DNA of 64,000 bases from Aristolochia californica. Taxonomy: Eukaryota > Streptophyta > Magnoliopsida > Piperales > Aristolochiaceae. Positions within the stretch are counted from its first letter, which is position 1. The number at the start of each line of letters is the position of its first letter. Shown here one piece after another: positions 52,701 through 64,000 of the stretch. The notes below the pieces were generated by a model. The model ran no database searches. It was not told the DNA's origin and saw only the letters and a list, made by a program, of their open reading frames with translations. The stretch is taken from NCBI GenBank assembly GCA_029961685.1, contig JARWKL010000009.1, forward strand, positions 17,107,237-17,171,236, written 5' to 3'. Made by a program: the position numbers and the translations under genes.

Positions 52701-54228
52701 CCACTAGGTCAACGACCCAAGTTGGTTGGAATTTGATAAGAAAGAGATTTTTCAACACATGCTTTAAAAATTGGATATGCATGCTTGAAACGTGTTAAAG
52801 TTGCAAATGATCTATGGATCCAAACCTTTCAAAAAAAATAAAAAGCTTCTCATTAAATTCTCAAGTGAACGTTCGGTGGAATATTTAACCGAGTCAAACA
52901 AGCCATTATTTTGCCCATTAACAAAAAGCTGACCTAGCGATCATTGATCATTGTAAACTGATTTATCATGCGTAACGGGCCACATTTTTTTAAGGAATGA
53001 CTTTTGGATTGGGATTCAACACTCAGTTTAAAATTCCCTCGCCTGCCCTTTTCCCAACGATTGCAAAACCTGATATATAAAAACTAAAACGAGTTTTAAA
53101 TCCATAAAAATTACGTAAAATTTTTGGAAATATCTCTCTCCATATTTGTGCATTGCGCATTTCCATTTTAGATGTGTACATTTTTTCTTAAATCAAAACT
53201 TGAGTTTTCTCTTTTTCCTTGATCTCGTAGACAAAAAACAGAATAGATGACAACGAAATGAAAATTTTAGACTCCGTGTATGGAGAAAATTGAAAGCAAT
53301 AACAATCGTAAGTAAAGAAAATTTATTCACATACCACAAATGAAGAAAAAAATTTTCTCATCCAAGTTTGGGAAATTCCTCTAGTTCAACAACCCCAATA
53401 GGTTGGAATTTGATAAGAAAGAGATTTTTCTACACATGCTTTAAAAAATGGATATGCATACTTGAAACATGTTAAAGTTGCAAATGACCTATGGATCCAA
53501 ACCTTTCAAAAAGAATAAAATACTTCTTATTAAATTCTCAAGTGAACGTGCGGTGGGATATTTAACCGAGCCAAACAAGCCATTATTTTGCCCATTAACT
53601 AAAAGCTGACCTAGCGATCATTGATCATTGTAAACTGATTTATCATGCGTAACGGGCCACATTTTTTTAAGGAATGACTTTTGGGTTGGGATTCAACACT
53701 CAGTTTAAAATCCCTCGCCTCCCCTTTTCCTGACGATTGCAAGACCTGATATATAAAAACTAAAACGAGTTTTAAATCCCTAAAAATTACATAAAGTTTT
53801 TGGAAATATCTCTCTCCATATTTGTGCATTGTGCATTTCCATTTTAGATGTGTACATTTTTTCTTAACTCAAAACTTGAGTTTTCACATTTTTCTTCATC
53901 TCGTAGACAAAAAACATAATAGATGACAACGAAATGAAAATTTTAGACTTTGTGTATGGAGAAAATTTAAAGCAATAAAAAATGTAAGTAAAGAAAATTT
54001 ATTCACACACCACAAATGAAGAAAAAAGTTTTCTCATCCAAGTTTGGGAAATTCCACTAGTTCAACAACCCCAATAGGTTGGAATTTGATAAGAAAGAGA
54101 TTTTTCTACACATGCTTTAAAAAATGGATATGCATGCTTGAAACATGTTAAAGTTGCAAATGACCTATGGATCCAAACCTTTCAAAAAGAATAAAAAACT
54201 TCTCATTAAATTCTCAAGTGAACGTGCA
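46706..54228 (+). repeat. Zone D: diverged trimer-type monomers
   Basis: Monomers start at 47354, 48031, 48707, 49385, 50062, 50739, 51417, 52094, 52771, 53448 and 54124. Three types recur in order. One has CTTCTTATTAAATT, ACCGAGCCAAAC and GCAAGACCTG (48707, 50739, 53448). One has GATGTCTACATTT and CAGATTAGATGAC (49385, 51417, 52094). One has AGTTGGTTGG before it and TTTTCAACACATGC (50062, 52771). Shifts are 2032 bp and then 2709 bp, the second round holding one extra monomer of the middle type. Point differences between rounds are frequent, so this trimer HOR is older or less homogenised than the flanking ones. The same monomer types appear inside the 13-mer HOR (22318-25694). Confidence 0.75.
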
Positions 54229-56260
54229 GTGGGATATTTAACCGAGTCAAACAAGCCATTATTTTGCCCATTAACAAAAAGCTGACCTAGCGATCATTGA
54301 TCATTGTAAACTGATTTATCATGCGTAACGGGCCACATTTTTTTCAGGAATGACTTTTGGGTTGGGATTCAACACTCAGTTAAAATTCCCTCGCCTCCCC
54401 TTCTCCCGACGATTGCAAAACCTGATATATAAAAAGCTAAAACGAGTTTTAAATCCCTAAAAATTACATAAACTTTTTGGAAATATCTCTCCCCATATTT
54501 GTGCATTGTGCATTTCCATTTTAGATGTGTACATTTTCCTTAAATCAAAACTTGAGTTTTCACTTTTTCCTTCATCTCGTAGACAAAAAACAGAATAGAT
54601 GACAACGAAATGAAAATTTTAGACTTTGTGTATGGAGAAAATTTAAAGCAATAACAAACGTAAGTAAAGAAAATTTATTCACACACCACAAATGAAGAAA
54701 AAAGTTTTCTCATCCAAGTTTGGGAAATTCCACTAGTTCAACAACCCCAATAGGTTGGAATTTGATAGGAAAGAGATTTTTCTACACATGCTTTAAAAAA
54801 TGGATATGCATGCTTGAAACATGTTAAAGTTGCAAATGACCTATGGATCCAAACCTTTCAAAAAGAATAAAAAACTTCTCATTAAATTCTCAAGTGAACG
54901 TGCGGTGGGATATTTAACCGAGTCAAACAAGCCATTATTTTGCCCATTAACAAAAAGCTGACCTAGCGACCATTGATCATTGTAAACTGATTTATCATGC
55001 GTGATGGGCCACATTTTTTTAAGGAATGACTTTTGGGTTGGGATTCAACACTCAGTTAAAATTCCCTCGCCTCCCCTTTTCCCGACGATTGGAAAACCTG
55101 ATACATAAAAAACTAAAACAAGTTTTAAATCCCTAAAAATTACATAAACTTTTTGGAAATATCTCTCTCCATATTTGTGCATTGTGCATTGTGCATTTCC
55201 ATTTTAGATGTGTACTTTTTTCTTAAATCAAAACTTGAGTTTTCACTTTTTCCTTCATCTCGTAGACAAAAAACAGAATAGATGACAACGAAATGAAAAT
55301 TTTAGACTTGTGTATGGAGAAAATTTAAAGCAATAACAAACGTAAGTGAAGAAAATTCATTCACACACCTCAAATGAAGAAAAAGGTTTTCTCATCCAAG
55401 TTTGGGAAATTCCACTAGTTCAACAACCCCCATAGGATGGAATTTGATAAGAAAGAGATTTTTCTACACATACTTTAAAAAATGGATATGCATGCTTGAA
55501 ACATGTTAAAGTTGCAAATGACCTATGGATCCAAACCTTTCAAAAAGAATAAAAAACTTCTCATTAAATTCTCAAGTGAATGTGCAGTGGGATATTTAAC
55601 CGAGTCAAACAAGCCATTATTTTGCCCATTAACAAAAAGCTGACCTAGCGACCATTGATCATTGTAAACTGATTTATCATGCGTGACGGGCCACATTTTT
55701 TTAAGGAATGACTTTTGGGTTGGGATTCAACACTCAGTTAAAATTCCCTCGCCTCCCCTTTTCCCGACGATTGCAAAACCTGATATATAAAAAACTAAAA
55801 CGATTTTTAAATCCCTAAAAATTACATAAACTTTTTGGAAATATCTCTCTCCATATTTGTGCATTGTGCATTTCCATTTTAGATGTGTACATTTTTCTTA
55901 AATGAAAACTTGAGTTTTCACTTTTTCCTTCATATCGTAGACAAAAAACAGAATAGATGACAACGAAATGAAAATTTTAGACTTTGTGTATGGAGAAAAT
56001 TTAAAGCAATAACAAACTTTAGTAAAGAAAATTGATTCACACACTACAAATGAAGAAAAAAGTTTTCACATCAAAGTTTGGGAAATTCCACTAGTTCAAC
56101 GACCCCAATAGGTTGGAATTTGATAAGAAAGAGATTTTTCTACACATGCTTTAAAAAATGGATATGCATGCTTGAAACATGTTAAAGTTGCAAATGACCT
56201 ATGGATCCAAACCTTTAAAAAAGAATAAAAAACTTCTCATTAAATTCTCAAGTACGTGCG
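54229..56260 (+). repeat. Trimer higher-order repeat (2032 bp), copy 1
   Basis: Periodicity of exactly 2032 bp starts after a mismatch at 54228 (A) versus 56260 (G). The unit holds monomers of 682, 676 and 674 bp (starts 54800, 55482, 56158). Each has its own marks: GCATTGTGCATTGTGC plus GATACATAAAAAAC; AAATGAAAACTTGAG plus CATATCGTAG; and AAAAAGCTAAAAC plus TTTTTTTCAGGAATG. From about 54.1 kb on, all monomers have CAGTTAAAATT, one T fewer than the usual CAGTTTAAAATT. The one substitution found against copy 2 is A at 56068 versus T at 58100. Confidence 0.9.
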
Positions 56261-58292
56261 GTGGGATATTTAACCGAGTCAAACAAGCCATTATTTTGCC
56301 CATTAACAAAAAGCTGACCTAGCGATCATTGATCATTGTAAACTGATTTATCATGCGTAACGGGCCACATTTTTTTCAGGAATGACTTTTGGGTTGGGAT
56401 TCAACACTCAGTTAAAATTCCCTCGCCTCCCCTTCTCCCGACGATTGCAAAACCTGATATATAAAAAGCTAAAACGAGTTTTAAATCCCTAAAAATTACA
56501 TAAACTTTTTGGAAATATCTCTCCCCATATTTGTGCATTGTGCATTTCCATTTTAGATGTGTACATTTTCCTTAAATCAAAACTTGAGTTTTCACTTTTT
56601 CCTTCATCTCGTAGACAAAAAACAGAATAGATGACAACGAAATGAAAATTTTAGACTTTGTGTATGGAGAAAATTTAAAGCAATAACAAACGTAAGTAAA
56701 GAAAATTTATTCACACACCACAAATGAAGAAAAAAGTTTTCTCATCCAAGTTTGGGAAATTCCACTAGTTCAACAACCCCAATAGGTTGGAATTTGATAA
56801 GAAAGAGATTTTTCTACACATGCTTTAAAAAATGGATATGCATGCTTGAAACATGTTAAAGTTGCAAATGACCTATGGATCCAAACCTTTCAAAAAGAAT
56901 AAAAAACTTCTCATTAAATTCTCAAGTGAACGTGCGGTGGGATATTTAACCGAGTCAAACAAGCCATTATTTTGCCCATTAACAAAAAGCTGACCTAGCG
57001 ACCATTGATCATTGTAAACTGATTTATCATGCGTGATGGGCCACATTTTTTTAAGGAATGACTTTTGGGTTGGGATTCAACACTCAGTTAAAATTCCCTC
57101 GCCTCCCCTTTTCCCGACGATTGGAAAACCTGATACATAAAAAACTAAAACAAGTTTTAAATCCCTAAAAATTACATAAACTTTTTGGAAATATCTCTCT
57201 CCATATTTGTGCATTGTGCATTGTGCATTTCCATTTTAGATGTGTACTTTTTTCTTAAATCAAAACTTGAGTTTTCACTTTTTCCTTCATCTCGTAGACA
57301 AAAAACAGAATAGATGACAACGAAATGAAAATTTTAGACTTGTGTATGGAGAAAATTTAAAGCAATAACAAACGTAAGTGAAGAAAATTCATTCACACAC
57401 CTCAAATGAAGAAAAAGGTTTTCTCATCCAAGTTTGGGAAATTCCACTAGTTCAACAACCCCCATAGGATGGAATTTGATAAGAAAGAGATTTTTCTACA
57501 CATACTTTAAAAAATGGATATGCATGCTTGAAACATGTTAAAGTTGCAAATGACCTATGGATCCAAACCTTTCAAAAAGAATAAAAAACTTCTCATTAAA
57601 TTCTCAAGTGAATGTGCAGTGGGATATTTAACCGAGTCAAACAAGCCATTATTTTGCCCATTAACAAAAAGCTGACCTAGCGACCATTGATCATTGTAAA
57701 CTGATTTATCATGCGTGACGGGCCACATTTTTTTAAGGAATGACTTTTGGGTTGGGATTCAACACTCAGTTAAAATTCCCTCGCCTCCCCTTTTCCCGAC
57801 GATTGCAAAACCTGATATATAAAAAACTAAAACGATTTTTAAATCCCTAAAAATTACATAAACTTTTTGGAAATATCTCTCTCCATATTTGTGCATTGTG
57901 CATTTCCATTTTAGATGTGTACATTTTTCTTAAATGAAAACTTGAGTTTTCACTTTTTCCTTCATATCGTAGACAAAAAACAGAATAGATGACAACGAAA
58001 TGAAAATTTTAGACTTTGTGTATGGAGAAAATTTAAAGCAATAACAAACTTTAGTAAAGAAAATTGATTCACACACTACAAATGAAGAAAAAAGTTTTCT
58101 CATCAAAGTTTGGGAAATTCCACTAGTTCAACGACCCCAATAGGTTGGAATTTGATAAGAAAGAGATTTTTCTACACATGCTTTAAAAAATGGATATGCA
58201 TGCTTGAAACATGTTAAAGTTGCAAATGACCTATGGATCCAAACCTTTAAAAAAGAATAAAAAACTTCTCATTAAATTCTCAAGTACGTGCG
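56261..58292 (+). repeat. Trimer higher-order repeat (2032 bp), copy 2
   Basis: Monomers start at 56832, 57514 and 58190, each 2032 bp after its counterpart, with all subtype marks retained, including the 7-bp expansion near 57220 and ACAAACTTTAGTAAAG near 58045. The amplification is independent of the 2032-bp trimer of zone D, because the monomer types differ. Confidence 0.9.
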
Positions 58293-58537
58293 GTGGGATA
58301 TTTAACCGAGTCAAACAAGCCATTATTTTGCCCATTAACAAAAAGCTGACCTAGCGATCATTGATCATTGTAAACTGATTTATCATGCGTAACGGGCCAC
58401 ATTTTTTTCAGGAATGACTTTTGGGTTGGGATTCAACACTCAGTTAAAATTCCCTCGCCTCCCCTTCTCCCGACGATTGCAAAACCTGATATATAAAAAG
58501 CTAAAACGAGTTTTAAATCCCTAAAAATTACATAAAC
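58293..58537 (+). repeat. Trimer higher-order repeat, truncated copy 3
   Basis: The 2032-bp match continues for about 245 bp and ends at the mismatch A at 58538 versus T at 56506 (AAACATTTTGG). Beyond it several further differences appear (CCATATGTGTGC, GTGTATATTTTTC), so the HOR ends inside the monomer at 58190 with a total of 2.12 copies. Confidence 0.8.
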
Positions 58538-61500
58538 ATTTTGGAAATATCTCTCCCCATATGTGTGCATTGTGCATTTCCATTTTAGATGTGTATATTT
58601 TTCTTAAATCAAAACTTGAGTTTTCACTTTTTCCTTCATATCGTAGGCAAAAAACAGAATAGATGACAACGAAATGAAAATTTTAGACTTTGTGTATGGA
58701 GAAAATTTAAAGCAATAAAAAACGTAAGTAAAGAAAATTTATTCACACACCACAAATGAAGAAAAAAGTTTTCTCATCCAAGTTTGGGAAATTCCACTAG
58801 TTCAACAACCCCAATAGGTTGGAATTTGATAAGAAAGAGATTTTTCTACACATGCTTTAAAAAATGGATATGCATGCTTGAAACATGTTAAAGTTGCAAA
58901 TGACCTATGGATCCAAACCTTTCAAAAAGAATAATAAACTTCTCAATAAATTCTCAAGTGAACGTGCGGTGGGATATTTAACCGAGTCAAACAAGCCATT
59001 ATTTTGCCCATTAACAAAAAGCTGACCTAGCGACCATTGATCATTGTAAACTGATTTATCAAGCGTGACGGGCCACATTTTTTTAAGGAATGACTTTTGG
59101 GTTGGGATTCAACACTCAGTTAAAATTCCCTCGCCTCCCCTTCTCCCGACGATTGCAAAACCTGATATATAAAAAGCTAAAACGAGTTTTAAATCCCTAA
59201 AAATTACATAAACTTTTTGGAAATATCTCTCCCCATATTTGTGCATTGTGCATTTCCATTTTAGATGTGTACATTTTTCTTAAATCAAAACTTGAGTTTT
59301 CACTTTTTCCTTCATCTCGTAGACAAAAAACAGAATAGATGACAACGAAATGAAAATTTTAGACTTTGTGTATGGAGAAAATTTAAAGCAATAACAAACG
59401 TAAGTAAAGAAAATTTATTCACACAACACAAATGAAGAAAAAAGTTTTCTCATCCAAGTTTGGGAAATTCCACTAGTTCAACAACCCCAATAGGTTGGAA
59501 TTTGATAAGAAAGAGATTTTTCTACACATGCTTTAAAAAATGGATATGCATGCTTGAAACATGTTAAAGTTGCAAATGACCTATGGATCCAAACCTTTCA
59601 AAAAGAGTAAAAAACTTCTCATTAAATTCTCAAGTGAACGTGCAGTGGGATATTTAACCGAGTCAAACAAGCCATTATTTTGCCCATTAACAAAAAGCTG
59701 ACCTAGCGACCATTGATCATTGTAAACTGATTTATCATGCGTGACGGGCCACATTTTTTTAAGGAATGACTTTTGGGTTGGGATTCAACACTCAGTTAAA
59801 ATTTCCTCGCCTCCCCTTTTCCCGACGATTGGAAAACCGGATACATAAAAAACTAAAACGAGTTTTAAATCCCTAAAAATTACTTAAACTTTTTGGAAAT
59901 ATCTCTCTCCATATTTGTGCATTGTGCATTGTGAATTTCCATTTTAGATGTGTACTTTTTTCTTAAATCAAAAAACTTGAGTTTTCACTTTTTCCTTCAT
60001 CTCGTTTACAAAAAACAGAATAGATGACAACGAAATGAAAATTTTAGACTTGTGTATGGAGAAAATTTAAAGCAATTACAAACGTAAGTAAAGAAAATTC
60101 ATTCACACACCTCAAATGAAGAAAAAAGTTTTCTCATCCAAGTTTGGGAAATTCCACTAGTTCAACAACCCCCATAGGATGGAATTTGATAAGAAAGAGA
60201 TTTTTCTACACATACTTTAAAAAATGGATATGCATGCTTGAAACATGTTCAAGTTGCAAATGACCTATGGATCCAAACCTTTCAAAAAGAATAAAAAACT
60301 TTTCATTAAATTCTCAAGTGAACGTGCAGTGGGATATTTAACCGAGTCAAACAAGCCATTATTTTGCCCATTAACAAAAAGCTGACCTAGCGACCATTGA
60401 TCATTGTAAACTGATTTATCATGTGTGACGGGCCACATTTTTTTAAGGAATGACTTTTGGGTTGGGATTCAACACTCAGTTAACATTCCCTCGCCTCCCC
60501 TTTTCCCGACGATTGGAAAACCTGATACATAAAAAACTAAAACGAGTTTTAAATCCCTAACAATTACATAAACTTTTTGGAAATATCTCTCTCCATATTT
60601 GTGCATTGTGCATTGTGCATTTCCATTTTAGATGTGTACTTTTTTCTTAAATCAAAACTTGAGTTTTCACTTTTTCCTTCATCTCGTAGACAAAAAACAG
60701 AATAGATGACAACGAAATGAAAATTTTAGACTTGTGTATGGAGAAAATTTAAAGCAATAACAAACGTAAGTAAAGAAAATTCATTCACACACCTCAAATG
60801 AAGAAAAAAGTTTTCTCATCCAAGTTTGGGAAATTCCACTAGTTCAACAACCCCCATAGGATGGAATTTGATAAGAAAGAGATTTTTCTACACATACTTT
60901 AAAAAATGGATATGCATGCTTGAAACATGTTAAAGTTGCAAATGACCTATGGATACAAACCTTTCAAAAAGAATAAAAAACTTCTCTTTAAATTCTCAAG
61001 TGAACATGCAGTGGGATATTTAACCGAGTCAAACAAGCCATTATTTTGCCCATTAACAAAAAGCTGACCTAGCGACCATTGATCATTGTAAACTGATTTA
61101 TCATGCGTGACGGGCCACATTTTTTTAAGGAATGAATTTTGGGTTGGGATTCAACACTCAGTTAAAATTCCCTCGCCTCCCCTTTTCCCGACGATTGCGA
61201 AACCTGATATATAAAAAACTAAAACGATTTTTAAATCCCTAAAAATTACATAAACTTTTTGGAAATATCTCTCTCCATATTTGTGCATTGTGCATTTCCA
61301 TTTTAGATGTGTACATTTTTCTTAAATGAAAACTTGAGTTTTCACTTTTTCCTTCATATCGTAGACAAAAAACAGAATAGATGACAACGAAATGAAAATT
61401 TTAGACTTTGTGTATGGAGAAAATTTAAAGCAATAACAAACGTAAGTAAAGAAAATTGACTCACACACTACAAAAGAAGAAAAAAGCTTTCTCATCAAAG

Positions 61501-64000
61501 TTTGGGAAATTCCACTGGTTCAACGACCCCAATAGGTTGGAATTTGATAAGAAATAGATTTTTCTACACATGCTTTAAAAAATGGATATGCATGCTTGAA
61601 ACATGTTAAAGTTGCAAATGACCTATGGATCCAAACCTTTCAAAAAGAATAAAAAACTTCTCATTAAATTCTCAAGTGAACGTGCGGTGGGATATTTAAC
61701 CGAGTCAAATGAGCCATTATTTTGCCCATTAACAAAAAGCTGACCTAGCGACCATTGATCATTGTAAACTGATTTATCAAACGTGACGGGCCACATTTTT
61801 TTAATGAATGACTTTTGGGTTGGGATTCAACACTCAGTTAAAATTCCCTCGCCTCCCCTTTTCCCGACGATTGGAAAACCTGATACATAAAAAACTAAAA
61901 CGAGTTTTAAATCCCTAAAAATTACATAAAATTTTTGGAAATATCTCTCTCCATATTTGTGCGTTGTGTATTTCCATTTTAGATATGTACATTTTTCTAA
62001 AATCAAAACTTGAGTTGTCACTTTTTCCTTCATCTCGTAGACAAAAAACAGAATAGATGACAACGAAATGAAAATTTTAGACTTTGTGTGTGGAGAAAAT
62101 TTTAAGGAATAACAAACGTAAGTAAAGAAAATTTATTCACACACCGCAAATGAAGAAAAAAGTTTTCTCATCCAAGTTTGGGAAATTCCACTAGTTCAAC
62201 AACCCCAATAGGTTGGAATTTGATAAGAAAGAGATTTTTCTACACATGCTTTAAAAAATGGATATGCATGCTTGAAACATGTTAATGTTGCAAATGACCT
62301 ATGGATCCAAACCTTTCAAAAAGAATAAAAAACTTCTCATTTAATTCTCAAGTGAACGTGCGGTGGGATATTTAACCGAGTCAAACAAGCCATTATTTTG
62401 CCCATTAACAAAAAAGCTGACCTAGCGATTATTGATCATTGTACTCTGATTTATCATACGTAACGGGCCACATTTTTTTAAGGAATGACTTTTGGGTTGG
62501 GATTCAACACTCAGTTAAAATTCCCTCGCCTCCCCTTTTCTCGACGATTGCAAAACCTGATATATAAAAACTAAAACGAGTTTTAAATCCCTAAAAATTA
62601 CATGAACTTTTTGGAAATATCTCTCTCCATATTTGTGCATTGTGCATTTCCATTTTAGATGTGTACATTTTTCTTAAATAAAAACTTGAGTTTTCACTTT
62701 TTCCTTCATCTCGTAGACAAAAAACAGAATAGACGACAACGAAATCAAAATTTTGGACTTTGTGTATGGAGAAAATTTAAAGCAATAACAAACGTAAGTA
62801 AAGAAAATTTATTCACACACCACAAATGAAGCAAAAAGTTTTCTCATCCAAGTTTGGGAAATTCCACTAGTTCAACAACCCCAATAGGATGGAATTTGAT
62901 AAGAAAGAGATTTTTCTTCACATGCTTTAAAAAATGGGTATGCATGCTTGAAACATGTTCAAGTTGCAAATGACCTATGGATCCAAACCTTTCAAAAAGA
63001 ATAAAAAACTTCTCATTAAAATCTCAAGTGAACGTGCGGTGGGATATTTAACCGAGTCAAACAAGCCATTATTTTGCCCATTAACAAAAAAGCTGACCTA
63101 GCGATCATTGATCATTGTAAACTGATTTAACATGCGTAACGGGCCTCATTTTTTTAAGGAATGACTTTTGGGTTGGGATTCAACACTCAGTTAAAATTCC
63201 CTCGCCTCCCCTTTTCCCGACGATTGCAAAACCTGATATATAAAAAGTAAAACGAGTTTTAAATCCCTAAAAATTACATGTACTTTTTGGAAATATCTCT
63301 CTCCATATTTGTGCATTGTGCATTTACATTTTAGATGTGTACATTTTTCTTAAATAAAAACTTGAGTTTTCACTTTTTCCTTCATCTCGTAGACAAAAAA
63401 CAGAATAGACGACAACGAAAAGAAAATTTTAGACTTTGTTTATGGAGAAAATTTAAAGCAATAACAAACGTAAGTAAAGAAAATTTATTCACACACCACA
63501 AATGAAGAAAAAAGTTTTCTCATCCAAGTTTGGGAAATTCCACTAGTTCAACAACCCCAATAGGTTGGAATTTGATAAGAAAGAGATTTTTCTACACATG
63601 CTTTAAAAAATGGATATGCATGCTTGAAACATGTTCAAGTTTCAAATGACCTATGGATCCAAACCTTTCAAAAAGAATAAAAAACTTCTCATTAAATTCT
63701 CAAGTGAACGAGCGGTGGGATATTTAACCGTGTCAAACAAGCCATTATTTTGCCAATTATGAAAAAAGCTGACCTAGCGATCATTGATCATTTTAAACTG
63801 ATTTATCATGCGTAACATGCCACATTTTTTTAAGGAATGACTTTTGGGTTGGGATTCAACACTCAGTTAAAATTCCCTCGCCTCCCCTTTTCCTTACGAT
63901 TGAAAAACCTGATATATAAAAACTAAAACGAGTTTTAAATCCCTAAAAATTACAAGAACTTTTTGGAAATATCTCTCTGCATATTTGTGCATTGTGCATT
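58538..64000 (+). repeat. Zone F: non-homogenised monomers after the trimer HOR
   Basis: Monomers start at 58864, 59540, 60224, 60906, 61582, 62258, 62934 and 63610 (the last cut by the window end). Those at 59540 (684 bp) and 60224 (682 bp) carry the same 7-bp expansion as the trimer's 682-bp member; 59540 also has two extra A in ATCAAAAAACTTGAG. The monomer at 60906 is of the AAATGAAAACTTGAG type, and the last three have an extra A in AAAAAAGCTGACC or other private changes (GAATAGACGACAACG, CAATTATGAAAAAAGC). The trimer order breaks down here and divergence rises toward the window end. Confidence 0.8.

Larger units (their letters stand above)
1..64000 (+). repeat. Satellite DNA array, ~677-bp monomer, head to tail
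   Basis: Every part of the window aligns to the same ~677-bp unit in the same orientation. The landmark ATGGATATGCATGC (or a one- or two-base variant) recurs at 1, 677, 1353, 2028, 2703, 3379, 4055, 4733 and so on to 63610, giving 94 full monomers and one partial. Distances run from 669 to 684 bp. The variation is explained by a few small indels: the 2-bp GATAAAAGAAAG versus GATAAGAAAG, an 8-bp deletion, a 7-bp expansion and 3- to 5-bp deletions. I saw no sub-monomer periodicity and no interruption by unrelated sequence. Orientation is arbitrary. Whether the block is centromeric cannot be told from sequence alone. Confidence 0.98.

Noticed and set aside
1..64000. CRISPR array or bacterial repeat cluster.
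   Set aside because: The repeats are ~677 bp, contiguous and without unique spacers; no cas-like or other bacterial gene is present.
1..64000. Tandemly arranged retrotransposon LTRs or a Helitron-derived array.
   Set aside because: I found no primer-binding site, polypurine tract, target-site duplications, or internal coding domain. An origin from a transposon non-coding part cannot be excluded but is not supported here.

Overview
The whole 64 kb window is one uninterrupted, head-to-tail satellite DNA array. Using the conserved ATGGATATGCATGC segment as an arbitrary phase mark, I count 94 complete monomers and one partial monomer. All are on the same strand, with start-to-start distances of 669 to 684 bp and a mean close to 677 bp. 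By eye the sequence is AT-rich (roughly 30 percent GC in the lines I counted). I see no unique sequence, transposon insertion, inversion, tRNA, rRNA, CRISPR or protein-coding gene. Short open frames recur once per monomer and are by-products of the repetition. The sequence is eukaryotic heterochromatin, such as a centromeric, pericentromeric or subtelomeric satellite block. A plant genome seems plausible, but nothing in the window fixes the species or the chromosomal position.

The array has clear higher-order structure. (A) 1-4732: seven monomers of 675-678 bp marked by GGATACTTAAC. (B) 4733-18059: a mosaic containing a hexamer unit of 4055 bp in about 2.07 copies (7387-15773), followed by a dimer copy (shift 1348 bp) and older copies. 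Six monomers here carry an 8-bp deletion that removes a TATATAAAA stretch. (Transition) 18060-20992: two blocks copied from elsewhere in the window. One matches the interior of the large higher-order repeat at a shift of 8120 bp. The other matches 5387-6798 at a shift of 14194 bp. (C) 20588-46705: a higher-order repeat (HOR) of 8797 bp made of 13 monomers, present in about 2.97 nearly identical copies. I found only three substitutions between copies in the stretches I compared. (D) 46706-54228: a more diverged trimer-type arrangement with shifts of 2032 and 2709 bp. (E) 54229-58537: a young trimer HOR of 2032 bp in 2.12 copies. (F) 58538-64000: non-homogenised monomers related to E, several with a 7-bp internal expansion.

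There are no genes acting together. The content is a record of unequal exchange, gene conversion and segmental amplification at several scales: monomer, dimer, trimer, hexamer and 13-mer. The most noteworthy items are the 13-mer HOR, its chimeric junction monomer, the independent 2032-bp and 4055-bp HORs in the same array, and the dispersed copied blocks that show where exchanges broke and rejoined.
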